Of a stretch of 64,000 nt of DNA, positions 35,440 to 47,734 are shown piece after piece (the first letter of the stretch is position 1; each line of letters opens with the position of its first letter). The notes beneath the pieces are model-generated. The model was not told the DNA's origin, made no database searches, and saw only the letters and a list, made by a program, of their open reading frames with translations. A program made the position numbers and the translations under genes. The DNA is from Gordius sp. MW1. Taxonomy: Eukaryota > Nematomorpha > Gordioida > Gordea > Gordiidae. The stretch is taken from positions 17,244,060 through 17,308,059 of the forward strand of contig OZ038529.1 in the NCBI GenBank assembly GCA_964036665.1. The letters are read 5' to 3'.

Positions 35440-36959
35440 TCAATCTCTAAGTGCGATGAAGTATATAATATTTTTGGGTAGTCCGTCTTTAGTCAACACA
35501 AACAAACTGGATGGGTTATCCATGCGAGACCATGCCACTTATAGCTGTCCGTTAGAAAAGCATGGTGTGGCAAAATCTAAGCTACAAATAGACATCGTTT
35601 GGCCTTGCGCCTGATTGTCATTGCGAATGCCAACCTAATTGGAAATTTAATGCGTTTGAATTTAATTGGCACATATGTGGGAATCATAGGGATTCGTGGC
35701 AGCATACATGTTCATCTCTGAACTTGCCATTCAAAATGCTGTCTTCGAGTTTTTCATTAATATTTTAATGACACTGCCAATGCGCCATTTTTGTATCGTA
35801 TCTCAGCAAGAATTATCGAAAAAGGGAATGTTTTGCCAGTTCCACCTGATGCACCCAAAAATAAGAAACCCCTTGTCCTGCCGAAACTATAATGCGGTCC
35901 TAAATGGTTTTTTGTTCATGAGTTAGTGGTGGGACATTTCGAGTAACAATCGCTGCCATTTCTAAAGTATTGTACTGCAGTTCAAGACTCATATCAGTCA
36001 TGAGTAAATCAGATGTACATCGATTTGGTTACCTCATACCAAAATGACTAATTTTAAAATTGGCAATGACAATGCAAAGATCCTATAGCTTCAAAATGCT
36101 TCATTATACATTGCGTCGCTGAATAATAACGTTATATCGTAGTCATTGGATCTTTGCTTATACCACAACGTTTGTGCTCGGGGTGGGAAACATGCAGTCA
36201 ACATTATAGCGAATAGTAGACGAATTTGTGTTCCTCTATAGTTTAATGCTGCTTCAGTAAGAATACTGTCCCGATGGTTGTCGTCTTCTAGCAAGCCTAA
36301 CCCCGCGTTCGTGATGACGCGCGAAGCGAAAAAAAAGCGAAGTGAATTTTTGTGCTACTTTATCAAACTTTTCATTATTTTTCTTAATATCTTATATTCA
36401 TCGTGAATTTTATCATACATCACGGAAATAGCAATTGTAAATATGAGGTGTTCATGAAACCACAGACGATTATTTTCGCCTGCGGCAAAAAGCGAACAAA
36501 AATAATGTTTTAACCATTGCGCGAAAAGTACAAAATGATATGTATCTTAATTTTCGTTCGCGGCGAAAATGATCGTCTGCGGTTTCACTATGAACACCTC
36601 ATATTTACAATTGTTATTTTCGTGATATATGATAAAATTCACAATGAATATAAGATATTAAGAAAAATAATGAAAAGTTTGATAATTTAGCACAAAAATT
36701 CATTTCGCTTTTTTTCGCTTCGCGCGTCATCACGAACGCGGGGCAGTGTAAGGGATGCATCTTTATACGCTAGATACTGTTGTCCATTTACTTTACAAAT
36801 AACGTGAAATGACAATGACCCGATGCCATTAACCAACAACAGTCGCAGTTGAAAGAACTCAGTCTGCCTTGGATTTACTGTATATACACGACGGCGATGA
36901 TCGATTAAGATATCCCCGTGAGCCATGATTTTGTTTCTAATAAGTAATAACAATATCAA
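35440..36959 (-). pseudogene. Helitron II helicase remnants
   Basis: The piece 36959-36687 includes 'VNPRQTEFFQLRLLLVNGIG' and 'VNGQQYLAYKDASL'. The piece 36294-36091 continues with 'LEDDNHRDSILTEAALN' and 'TQIRLLFAIMLTACF'. The two halves are separated by the foldback at 36301-36743 in the middle of the same motif. The helicase C-terminus survives in shifted frames near 35440-35610. Inactive. Confidence 0.85.
36301..36743. mobile_element. Long foldback element inside Helitron II
   Basis: The ends CCCCGCGTTCGTGATGACGC and its reverse complement begin inverted arms of roughly 190-200 bp each, nearly identical, with a short spacer. The arms contain GCGCGAAGCGAAAA and TATGAGGTGTTCAT. Helitron I has the uninterrupted site (GCAAGCCTAATGTAAGG near 8108). 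No clear target duplication is present, so superfamily is undetermined. Confidence 0.88.
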
Positions 36960-37385
36960 ACACTAATTTATCAGTACACGGATTTGGAATTCATACATAA
37001 ATTAAACTATCGATGTCTTCAGGAGATTTTTTGTCGATGAAATAAATCAAGACGTGAGCATGTGATAATCCTCGCATTTGCCACTCATTCGAATATATCC
37101 AGCAACGTGCGGGGCCAACTTTTTATATATGAAAGATTATTAACATTGTTGCATTTTACAGTATCCCTGTATGACGTCATATGACGTCATGAGGTTGATT
37201 TTGATTAAATTTTATTAAACGTATAAAACAAAATAACTTGACCGTCTTATCACTTAGAGATTTAGAATAAAGTTTAAAACCTATTCTCAGGCCTACCAAA
37301 TATTCGCAGAAATTTTCATAAAAATCGGTCCAGCCGTTTCGGAGGAGTTTAACTACCCACTCCTGACACGAGAATTTTAAATTTT

Positions 37386-37960
37386 TTTTAAATATATTGA
37401 TTATTAATAGCTTAAGTTTTTTAGCGTCTAATTTTTGTATATTCTGTAACATTTACTCCTTTTTAAGCGCTAAATTTGATTTTAAAACATTTTTATTCTA
37501 TATGCTATAGATTTTCGTCTACGTAATTTAAGATTATAGCTTCGTATATTCTTTTATAAGTAAGTTCAATTACTTAGTTACAATGCACAAATTTTTGTGT
37601 TTAATATTATCACAAATTTTACTGATATAATTATTTTTATTAAGGCCATATAATTTAGTAAATATTTTTGTTGTAATTAAACTTAGGTGCATTAACTGAT
37701 ATAAATTAACCTAATCAATGTATATTGAAAGTTGAATTCATGTAATTAAAGTATTTTAATTTAATGGTAATACTCAATTCTAACTTCTTAGGTGATCAAA
37801 TAAAAGTAAATTGTTGAAAGTGGAATATTCTCATGTAATTGATTAAAGTAAAAAGTACTGTATTGAAATTTTTTAAGTGTATATAAACTGCGGAAATAAT
37901 TGGTGTTTATTAATTTTACATGATATTTATTGATGTTTTTTCTGAATATATCATAAAATA
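37386..37960. other. AT-rich DNA, nothing recognised
   Basis: Very AT-rich with no coding signal, terminal repeats or notable tandem structure. Confidence 0.5.
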
Positions 37961-37964
37961 AAAT

Positions 37965-38491
37965 TCAAATCACAATTTGGCCAATGGTTATTTTTTTTAT
38001 TGGTCAGTAGCCAAGACACGGTCAAAAAGTCATATTATCAATGGTATTAACAAGAATAATATATTAATTTAATTTAAAAAAAAATTTGCCCTCTCCGGGT
38101 ATCGAATCAGCAATTAAGAATTTGCCCTCGCCGGGATTCGAACCCACATCAGTGAGGCATAGGCCCTTCTAGGGGAGAGCATAGGGTAATTATCAATGTT
38201 AACCTAATATACTAATTCAAAAACGAAACGAAAAAATTCAAATCACATTTTGGCCAACGGTCATTTTTTTCATTGGTCGTAGCCAGGACACTCAAAAAGT
38301 CGTATTATCAATGGTATTAACAAAAACAATATATTAATTTAATTTAAAAAAAAATTTGCCCTCTCCGGGTATCGAACCAGCAATTAAGAACGTTGGACGG
38401 ACGGACAACGGACGGACGGACAACGGACGGACGGACAACGGACGGACGGACGGACAACAAAAAGCGAGCCCATAAATTGCATAACAATTAA
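37965..38491 (-). mobile_element. Helentron-like element, 5' part of a third copy
   Basis: The right edge is the reverse complement of TTAATTGTTATGCAATTTAT followed by GGGCTCGCTTTTTG, matching the 5' ends of the copies at 14.27 and 53.9 kb. Inside are a GGACGGACGGACAAC microsatellite (38394-38456) and two minisatellite-like units with CAAATCACATTTTGGCCAA. It also holds two inverse B-box-like segments (CCCTCTCCGGGTATCGAA, CCGGGATTCGAACCC). Confidence 0.65.
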
Positions 38492-38499
38492 TTATGCGA

Positions 38500-38724
38500 A
38501 ATTTTTGATGAATGGGGCCGGGCGCGGAGTAAATTTAAACGGGCTTGACGTTTTTCTAAACGGGTACGACTCGGCCTAAAAAATTCAGGGGGGGGACTCG
38601 GACGGGCCTAAAAAATTTACGGACGGGCTCGGGCGGGCCTCAAGTGTTAAAAAAAAATTACGGACGGGTTCGGACAGGCCTTGAAGTTTTGGACCTTCTA
38701 AAAACGGCACGTTGCAGATCTCTA
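38500..38724. mobile_element. GC-rich hAT-type remnant
   Basis: Repeated GACGGGCTCGGGC motifs end in GTTGCAGATCTCTA at 38724, which matches the TGCAGGTCTCTA terminus of the family at 30888-32319 with small changes. A left terminus was not found. Confidence 0.5.
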
Positions 38725-39130
38725 CACTACACTGCCAATACACCAAGGGGCGGCATCCCCGTCATGCCACAATATAAAACGGACATTTTTGAAGAAAGCC
38801 GGGTTTGCTAATTCAATAAAACCCACTGGCCTAAGCTCCACTAACGGTAGACGACCCGACGGTGTAACAATCATCCCATGGGCTCGTGGCCTAAACGCAT
38901 GTTGGGACTTCACTCCAGTGGATATATTTGCCAAATCTAACACCTTTCCCGACCTCATCTCTTCTACTAAGAGAAAGAAAGTGGAAAAATACAAATACCT
39001 CAGCAATATTATTTTTGTACCAGTAGTGGTCACGACCCTCGGTAACTTAGGTCGGGCAGCCAATTCCTCAAAAAAATATCAAAGTATATAACCTCCATTA
39101 CAAACGACGTCAAAGAATTCTTTTACATCA
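38725..39130 (+). pseudogene. LINE C-terminal domain fragment, relative of the 50-53 kb LINE
   Basis: Codons read 'KGRHPRHATI', then after a stop 'KAGFANSIKPTGL', 'RRPDGVTIIPWARGL', 'ACWDFTPVDIFAKSN' and 'VVVTTLGNLGRAAN'. The same order occurs at 52600-52990 in the longer LINE. R-P-D followed about 14 residues later by W-D-x-T looks like a PD-(D/E)xK-type endonuclease core, which is my inference. No RT part adjoins it, so it is a 5'-truncated copy. Confidence 0.75.
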
Positions 39131-39229
39131 AGCAGAAAATCACCATGGAAATTGTAAAATCTAATACAATCTCAATCCATGGCTTGATGCCAGCTCATCA
39201 ATTTAATATATTTTAGAATGCTGGAAATA

Positions 39230-41663
39230 AAAGTTAGAAGTATAAAAAAAATTAATATATTGTTCTTGTTAATACCATTGATATTATGACTTTTTGACCA
39301 TCTCCTGGCTACTGACCAATGGAAGAAAACGACCATTAACCAAAAAGTGAATCGAAACTTTTTTCGTTTTTTTGATATGCTATATTTGTTTAACATTGAT
39401 AATTACCCTATGCTTCCCCCTACAAAGGCCTATGCTCTACTAATCGGGTCCCTGTGCCCCCCCCTTCAAAGGCCTATGCCTCTACTGATGTGGGTTCGAA
39501 TCCCGACGAGGGCAAAAAAAAATTTAATTAATGTATTGTTCTTGTTAATACCATTGAAATTATGGCTTTTTGACCGTCTCTGGCTACTGACCAATGGAAA
39601 AAAGGACCATTGGCCAAAGTTTGAATCGGATTTTTTTTTGTTTTTTTGAATCGCTATATTAGGTTAGCATTGATATTTACCCTTTGCTTTCCCCCTACAA
39701 GGGCCTATGCCTTTACTGATATGGGTCCCTGTGCCCCCCTTCCTACAAAGGCCTATGCCTCTACTGATGTGGGTTAGAATCTCGGCGAGGGCAAATTTTT
39801 TTTACTTTTTAATTAATATATTGTTCTAGTTAATACCATTGATAATATGGCTTTTTGACCATCTCCTGGCTACTGACCAATGGAAAAAAATGACAATTGG
39901 CCAAAGTGTAAATCGAAACTTTTTTTCTCGTTTTTTGAATTGCTATATTTGGTTAACATTGATAATTACCCTATGCCCCCCCCCTACAAGGGCCTATGCC
40001 TCTACTAATATGGGTCCCTGTGCCCCCCCCCACAAAGGCCTATGCCTCTACTCATGTGGGTTCGAATCTCGGCGAGGGAAAATTTTTTTTGTAAATTAAT
40101 ATATTGTTCTTGTTCATACCATTGATAATATGGCTTTTTGGCCGTCCGCTGGCTGCTGACAAATAGAAAAAATGACCATTGGCCAAAGTGTGAATCAAAA
40201 AAATATTCCCGTTTTTTTTGTCTCTTATGTATTTATATTCTGTTGACCGTCTCCTGGCTGCTGACCAATGGAATAAAATGACCATTGGCCAAAGTGTGAA
40301 TCGAAATTTTTTTTTCGTTTTTTGAATTGCTATATTTGGGTAACATTGATAATTACCCTGTGCCCCCCCCCCTACAAGGGCCTTTGCCTCTAATAATATG
40401 GGTTCTTGTGCCCCCCCCTACAAAGGTTTATGCCTCTACTGATGTGGGTTCGAATCTCGGCGAGGGCAAATTTTTTTTAAATTAATAATTAATATATTTT
40501 TCTTGTTAATAGCATTTTATAACATTGATAATATTGGCTTTTTGGCCGTCCGCTGCCTGCTGACCAATAGAAAAATGACCATTGGCCAAAGTGTGAATCA
40601 AAAATTTATTTAGTTTTTTTTATCTCTTATGTATTTATATCCTTTTTGATCGTCTCCTGGCTGCTGACCAATGGAAAAAAATGATAATTGGTTTTTTTCT
40701 ATATTTTAAATATAGGCTATTTGGCCGTTTGCTGGCTACTGACCAATAAAAGAAATGACCACTGGCCAAAGTGAGATATAAATCGAATTTTTTTTTCTAG
40801 ATTATAATTATTGGCTAGTATTTGGCCGTCTGCTGGCTACTGACCAATGGAAAAACTGACCCCTGGCCAAAGTGAGATTAAAATGAATTTTTTTTTCTCT
40901 AGATTATAATTAAAGGCTAGTTATTTGGCTGTCTGCTGATCATTAGCAAAAATGACCACTGGCCAAAGTGTATAACGCATTTTTTTCTATATTATAAATA
41001 TAGGCTATTTGGGACCAATGGAAAAAATGACCAATGGCCAAAGTCTGATTTGAATTTTTTTTTGTTTTTTAATATCTTGTTTATACTATACATATGCGAT
41101 TTGAATAGAGTCTTTAGTCATAATTTAATTTATGGGTCGCCTACACCAAATTGTTTACATTTAATCAGTATCAAAAAAACTCTAAATTGAAAGTTGTACG
41201 TTTTGGAAGGATGACTATTGGCTTTTCCAAGGTCATTCTCTCTATCTGCGTTCCTTTCGTCATTTTGATTAATTTAGAAGTTGTTAAATAAGAATGAATG
41301 AAAGTTAACCTATTCCTCAAAATCAAGTATAAAATGCAAAATGATAACTTAGTTTTTTTCATACAAATATCTAAAAAGCGAAATTTTTATAAAACCTGCT
41401 ATAAAACATTTATTAATACTTTATTTATTGAGGAAAATTATTTATATGAAAATTGTATATTTAAAAAACATCTATAACGTTGTACGAGTATTATCTGACT
41501 CTCTGCTTGACCATTGCCCCCCCCCTAGGCATTCTCGCCCCTTCCCATTTTTCTCGCCCATAAATTGCATAGCAAATACGCTACGTTTATACGGAGTATA
41601 GATGAGTTTCGTTCCCCCTTCCCTCCTGCCCCTCCCCAGCAGGGGCGAAGCCCCTGGTTTTTT
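39230..41663 (+). mobile_element. Helentron-like element, 3' part with degenerate long tandem array
   Basis: The left part is an array (see 39260-41060). The right part has TCTCGCCCATAAATTGCATA near 41556-41580, the 3' subterminal repeat of the family, then a pyrimidine-rich stretch and the hairpin AGGGGCGAAGCCCCT (about 41641-41655). Its own 5' end is missing. Together with 37965-38491 it may be one element broken up by the insertions at 38500-39130 and an inversion. Confidence 0.65.
39260..41060 (+). repeat. Tandem array with about 300-bp units and B-box-like motif
   Basis: Units carry GACCAATGGAAAAAATGACC (the complement of the 129-bp repeat core) followed, in the first five or so, by a second module. 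That module has ACCCTATGCCCCCCC, ACAAAGGCCTATGCCTCTAC and GTGGGTTCGAATCTCGGCGA. The last motif resembles the T-arm/B-box of a tRNA. Units after about 40500 lack this second module and shrink. Confidence 0.8.
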
Positions 41664-42594
41664 ATTAATATTGAAATAAGTAAATTTTAGCTTAATGATT
41701 TATTTATATTAAATTTTCGCTTCGTTATTTGTTAACAAGTAATGAAAAAAGGCGAGCAATTTGGACTTAACTTATTTTTAAAAGCTATAAACAACAGCTT
41801 AAATAAAATATGTATCATATATTATTTGGGATTGGGGCTACCAAATAATAGACAGTTGCTATACGTTTTATTAATAATTTTTAAAATTTTTATTGTCAAT
41901 TTATCCGTTACATTTTGGGGCTTTAATTGCCATATAATTTTATGTAGTCGTACGTGATATTATCTTTTGAGCTACATAGTTTCGTTTTCATTAAAAATAA
42001 GATATATTTTATAGCGGGTAATTTCGCTTAGAGACACTAAGCAATACTCGCAAGCTTTTGCTTTAAAGAAAACTAACGGCCGAGAATGGGCCTTAATAAA
42101 ACATAGAGGGCTCGGGCTAATGGCGTAAATGACGGGGGGGGGGGGGGGGTTAACGGGAAATTCCCCCCCGCAGATTTTTTATGAAAAAAATATTTTAGAT
42201 CTAAAGTTTATATTTTATAGTTGTGCAACGTAACTGACTAAGTTAATTACTTATAATGACTTTCTATATGTTTTATACCAGATTTTTAATTTTGACGTTG
42301 AAATAAAAATGTTATAAAAATTTTCCCCCCTGAGAGAAAATCCTGGCTACGCGCCTGGCTCGGGCCGAGCTTAGATATAAATATGGCCTCCTGAGCCTAT
42401 TACAAAAACATATCGACTTTTTTGTGTTTTATAAGCCAAGGTGTGTTTTTAAGATGTTTTATATAATTTACAATTATTTATTGTTTATTAAATTAAATTT
42501 TTCTCGTTACTCATTCATTCATTAATATCTCAACGGCATTTAAAATTGATAAGTGTTAAATAGGGACCATATATAGACATGGCCCATTCCAATT
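41664..42594. other. Intergenic DNA with an interspersed repeat
   Basis: No gene is visible. At 42110-42365 lies the fullest local copy of the repeat also seen at 20520 and 22780: GGCGTAAATGACGG with a long G run, TTAGATCTAAAG, ATGACTTTCTATATG, and the end AATCCTGGCTACGCGCCTGG. Its paired G and C tracts fit a foldback MITE. Confidence 0.55.
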
Positions 42595-43363
42595 GTAGGG
42601 GAGACCGGGGCTACTTTAGCCATAAAAAATTAAATCGTGTTTGAAAAAAAACTAAAAATTATTTTTTCAAATTTTATGTTGGAATCTATTTTTAAAGACT
42701 ATTTTTAATATAGGAAGAAAATTTGGAGGGAAATAAGCAATAGTTTTTTCACAAAATAAGTTCAAAAAAAATGAAAATCCTAAATTTTTTAAAAGTGCCC
42801 GGGGTTAGTCATAGCCCATAGATTAACTCTGACTTTTTCACTTCTTATTAGTGTATGCTAACTCATATCAATAAAAAGATTGTTTCTTCATAAAAAAATG
42901 TAGAAAATGCAAATGTAATATGAATATTTTTTGTTTTTTAAATCTTGCCATTTGTAAAACACAATGCAAAAATGGCTAGCAATAGCCCCTTTCCGACTAG
43001 CCCCGACCCCTATTTTAATAAACAATTAATAATTTAAGATGTTATACTGCATATAAAAATTTTATCATTATACGGTTTTTATATAAAAAATCTCCCTTTA
43101 TAAGATAAAAGTTAAATCAATCCAAAATATTCAGCCAAAAAAATTTTATATGCAAAATAAAAATTTTTGAAAAGGCTACTAATAGCCCCGAAAAATCGTT
43201 TTTTCTCAATAAAAATTTTAAATTTTATTTTTTCTAAACAAAAAATTTTTTACTTATGTCATATGGAAAAATACACATTTTGATTTAATATCATTATTAT
43301 TTTAAAAAATAATTAGAAAGATAATAGTAACCCCGGGCTACGACTAGCCCCGGTCTCCCCTAC
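42595..43363. mobile_element. MITE with GTAGGGGAGACCGGGG ends
   Basis: It begins GTAGGGGAGACCGGGGCTA and ends TAGCCCCGGTCTCCCCTAC, a perfect 19-bp terminal inverted repeat. The core repeats variants of the end motif (GTGCCCGGGGTTAGTC, AGCCCCTTTCC, AATAGCCCCG). No coding capacity and no clear target duplication. Confidence 0.8.
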
Positions 43364-44494
43364 CCTATAAAAATCTATAATTAGAATAGGCTTATTTAAT
43401 ATTTAGATAAGTATAATTTTTTACATGATTCATTGGTCAACAAATGATGGACTCATAGAATCAACCGACAAACTGTTCGCAGATTATGGTAAAGCAAAAA
43501 ACAGCGATTTTGGCGTTTTTCAAACGTGAATAACTTGCAAATTAATCAGAAAAATATTAGTTTAATAAATTTGATGTAATTTTTTAGTAAAATAATTATA
43601 CGATTATTTTATTAAAAGTATTTGACGTCAAATTAACTTCGGGCAAACGAAACTTTTTTGAATTATTTTGCCTTTTATGACCATTTTTCTGATGGCCGCC
43701 CAATTTCCATTTTTATTTAGATTGTTATATAGGTGGTAAAAACATTTATTTTTAATAAAAAGTTTGGAGCAAGGCAACAATAGAAATGACATGGCAAGAT
43801 GACCAATCGCCAAAACAAAATTTTTCATGTTGAAGTAGGTCTTGCCTGTCACTACAACAATATTCTATGACGTATTACCCGATGCCGTAAAAGGTCGATT
43901 TTTGACCTTTGAGGTCCCACAACTCGAAAGCAGTGGTCCAAATGAGCTAAAACCTTCAAAATTGCCTAATATTAATAGTTTTTACATATTCACCAAATTG
44001 GAGGCCGGATAAAAATCACTATTTTCATTTAAGATGCTTAATTACATGTGCAGGCAATCGGTTAGCATTAACTGAGAATTTAGTCTATAATCCTTTGTTT
44101 AGCTAATCAACTCGTATAGCCCACAATTATATAATTGGATATAAATTTGTTTATGAAAAACTTTAGTAATCTATATATTTTGCAGCATGATTTAAAAACG
44201 GTCACATAATTTCAATTTTTTTGGGCTAACAACCCATGTTTGCATCTTACCATGCATTCATTAATTTACAAATAAACATAGCTTAGCTAACTAATCAAAC
44301 CTCCAACCAAAATAATGAGATGGTCATTAGACAGAGGCGTCATTTTTTTGATGATATCTATAGAAAGATATTTTTGGTTGTATAAATCTAAATAATCCTA
44401 TATATATTAATTACATGAATCTGCGTATGAGACACGTGTGTGTGTGGTGTGTTGTTACAAATCTACTATTAGTGGTAGTGGTAATATAGACATT
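43364..44494. other. Intergenic DNA downstream of the KANSL1 homologue
   Basis: No gene recognised. The 3' UTR of the minus-strand gene at 44495 presumably runs into this region. A 43490-44000 stretch of unknown origin reads like an old transposon (GAATAACTTGCAAATTAATC; TTTGACCTTTGAGGTCCC) but has no termini that I can pair. Confidence 0.4.
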
Positions 44495-47400
44495 TCAAAA
44501 GGTGAAATTAAACGAAGGATTAGTATCGTTGCTCAGGTCCTTCAACAAAATTTCGTAATCTTGCGAGCTAAGTGGAAACACGCGTTTTTGGTAGCCGTGA
44601 TGTGAGGGGGGAGGCAGGAGAGGGTCGTGGCCCGTTTGATGATTAGTTTTGACCTTATAATTTGCTAGGGTGGCGGTGGTTATAGCGGCAGAAAAATCGG
44701 TGGATGGATGGGATGATTCATTGAAGTCACAACACGTTGTTGATTTGTTAGCAAGAGCGTGAGGGTGTAAACCACCACCACCGCCGCCCGATTCGCTGGT
44801 AAGTATGGAACTTTTAGAATCGTTAGAAACGTCAAATTCGTTTTTCAAGAGCGACGTAATAGAACTCAAGGGGGAGTGAGGATCGGTGTGTGGCGATTCT
44901 GAATTACCAGCAGCAGCAGCAGCTTTTGTGAAGGATTTTGGAGTTTTGTGGAAGGAAGGATTGAAAATGTTTGAGAGGGTGCCACGCTTTTTAAGCACAA
45001 AATTCCTCTCAGACTTTTCCTTGAGTTGGTATTTGGTATGCCTTTCTTGAATGCATTCAGCATCGACATTTTCGTATTCCTATTGAAAATAATCGCACTA
45101 TAAATATGTTACAAGCATTAGTAAGGGGTCAGAGTGTTGCAATAAATAAAACACCTACCCGGCTCATGGAGATGCAAAAATGAAAAATAAAATTTACCTA
45201 AAATTTCAAATTTTAATCATTTTTAAATAGGAGCATTCTATACCAGATCCACTATGAAATATAATTTTAGCCGTAAATTTTAGGTCACATTTATTAATAA
45301 TCTTTTAATTTTGAGAGATTATAAGTCATTAAATCATGCATGACTTTGATTTTGTAATGATATTCAATAATTAAAAATTAGAACAAAACTTTTCACTATA
45401 TAATACTGAGCCAAAATAAAATAACAAACCCTTATTTATTTTCTTCCTGTATATGATTTTTTAATATCTAATATGCTACCAATTTGCCAAAAAATATTAA
45501 GCAAACTCTATAAATATTTTACTTTGTCACTGACTTCTTGAAAATTTTCATTAATCTTCCATCTAGAAATATTTAAATTTTGATATAAATATGAGCAATA
45601 TATCATAATAACTTATTTTAAATATACTTAGGTGTTAAAATTTCATCAAAATGAGGAAGTATTATGCTGGTAGTGGCAGAGGCATTAAATGTAATTGCCA
45701 TATCATCTATATCATAGTTATACAAATGTTTTCGGGTTGAACTATGGGAATTCTTTGACAAGCTTTTATGATTCAGCAATTTCTTTCTGTGAGTGTGCTG
45801 GTTTAATAGTTTAGCTTGTGATATGGGTTCTATTTAAAAATTATATAACAGAATAAATAATATACTTGCTGATGTTCCCTTAAAGTTTTCAGGAAATTGT
45901 TTAAAACTTTTGTTAAGATCTTCAGCAAAACATTTAGTTCTTGTTGCTATGTTGAATAATAACACTAACGGAATTCCTATAAAACAGAAGTTACATAGCA
46001 ACAATATAATTCATACGTGAATCACTTAAATTGGAATGGAACCAAGGGTAATTTTTTGTAGGAGAAGGGGGATTCTGTTTGTTTCTCTTCATTTTATTCA
46101 AAGAGGTACTATTAAAATAATGACTACAACTCATAGGTCCCATAGAAGCTTCATTGTGTAACAAAGCTATGTTAGGGTATAATTTTCTTTTTGAATAATG
46201 ACCTAATGGCCTGACTCTGGCACAAGAATCTTCCAAAGAATGTAGGGTTACGCTTTGAGGAACTATTGAACTATTATTTTGGACCCATTTATTGTTTTTT
46301 TCTTTGATTTCAAATTTTAATGAAGGTTTAATAGCTTTCAAATGAAAATTTATATCTTTTTGCTGCCCAATCTTTGTTTCTAAATATGCTATTTGCTGTT
46401 GAAGCCAGATCCATTTCTTTGCAATTGTTGCTCGAGTTTGCTCCCATTTCCACACATGACAGTTATCCCTTAGATTTGACTTACTAAAAGCAAATATATT
46501 TATTAAATTTAATGATAAATTACATTTTGTGTTTTGTAAATGATTTTCTTGATTGCAGAGAATATATATCATCAAATAACGTCTCATCATCTGAGCTGCT
46601 ATCTGTTTTATCACTATCTTGATCATTAAAATGCTTCACTTGTGAAATTAACTCATTCAAACCATCCTTTTCAATTGAATCTTGTTTATTTGCCAGTGGA
46701 TCTAGGCAAAGGTCACGTTTTTTTACATACAAATCTATTTCCTTTTTAGAATGTTTAAGCAAGCAATTTGCATGCAATTTATTAATTCTTTGAGTCACAT
46801 TCTTATAGCGTCTCTCCAAGTTTTGTTGTTTATTGATGATGTTTTTCTTAAAGAGAATACTTTGATATTCTTGCAGGGCTGAAGAAGGTTTTTGTTGAAA
46901 ATGTGGGACTGATTCAAATGAATTTGAAGAATATTGATGAGTATCATTTAAAAAAGGCAATTTTGTACCCATTGAAGTTGGAATTGTTATAATTGAATGA
47001 TTTTCATTTTCAAAAAGAGGTGTATTATCAATCATTTCATCAAAAATCGAAATATCATCAGATGTAAAAAAAGAGGGGTCCACATCACTTTTTGGTGATA
47101 AGGCCATTTCCATGGGTAAAGTTAAGATTGGCTTATCAATAATTTCATTGGGGCATTTATCTGTTTGAGAAAAAGGTGTGATCACTTTTTCAATTTTGTA
47201 GAAATTGTCTGCAACCATATTAAATTTGTCAGAAGAGTTTGATGTGCTGGGACTGTTTAAATTATTCTCAATGGAGATGTCAATAAATTTGCTATAAATA
47301 TTTGTTCCTTCTGTATCATGGTATTTTTTTAAACCATTTAATAAGGGATTATCATCAGGCTTTTTATGGGAATCAGTCGGCAATTTTTCGGTCTGAATAG

Positions 47401-47734
47401 GATTATTGCAATCTCCCTTCTCTTCAATTTTTCCCATGCAGTCAATTAAAGGTTTAGAATTTTCAATAACTTTAAATGGAAGGTCGCTCTGAGGCGTACT
47501 TGAGAATAAGGACCCTTCTTCACACCCCCCAACCTCCAGATCGCTATTGCTATCTTGGCAGGTAAAGGGGGAATGATCGGAAGCCGGTGGGGATAAGGGG
47601 AAAAATTTATTGTTAAAGGGGTGCAAGTGATCGGATAGGGAATATTCAAATTTATTATTGTGAGTATTAGAATATAATGAGGTTTTGATAGGGTTCCTAT
47701 AAGAATGATTCAATATTTTTGTTTGCTGGTTCAT
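44495..47734 (-). CDS. KANSL1: KANSL1 homologue (NSL complex scaffold, PEHE domain)
   Basis: In the NSL complex KANSL1 holds the MOF (KAT8) acetyltransferase and WDR5 for histone H4 acetylation. Five coding exons join in frame with GT-AG borders: 47734-46524, 46483-46017, 45829-45628, 45562-45523 and 45079-44495, giving 834 aa. Exon 1 codes a long, disordered Ser/Asn-rich region. Exon 2 has 'WKWEQTRATIAKKWIWLQQQ', a family coiled-coil signature (about 415-434), and 'SCARVRPLGHYSKRKL' (about 490-505), matching the WDR5-binding Win-like segment of human KANSL1. The PEHE domain spans exons 3-5 (about 595-665): 'YDIDDMAITFNASATT', 'FDEILTPKWK' across a junction, then 'ECIQERHTKYQLKEKSERN'. Exon 4 is only 40 nt. 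The frame is open upstream of ATG 47734, so a 5' exon may be missing. Confidence 0.93.

Larger units (their letters stand above)
35211..37385 (-). mobile_element. Helitron II (decayed, with foldback insertion)
   Basis: On the minus strand the 3' end is CTAG at 35211-35214 and the 5' side ends near 37385, after the CTCGTGTCAGGAG and CTCCTCCGAAACGG blocks. Its interior is collinear with Helitron I over most of its length, including the end of the helicase (35440-35620) and the block at 36091-36294. Unlike Helitron I it has no hAT insertion and no 200-bp duplication, but carries a foldback element at 36301-36743. The exact 5' base is uncertain. Confidence 0.82.

Noticed and set aside
38113-38160. 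Possible tRNA gene from the CCGGGATTCGAACCC segment
   Set aside because: Only a T-arm-like part is present; no matching acceptor 5' strand, D-arm or anticodon arm could be folded, and it recurs inside a tandem array.
44866-45069. Minus-strand 67-codon frame overlapping the last KANSL1 exon
   Set aside because: It is in another frame of the exon that encodes the PEHE C-terminus and tail.
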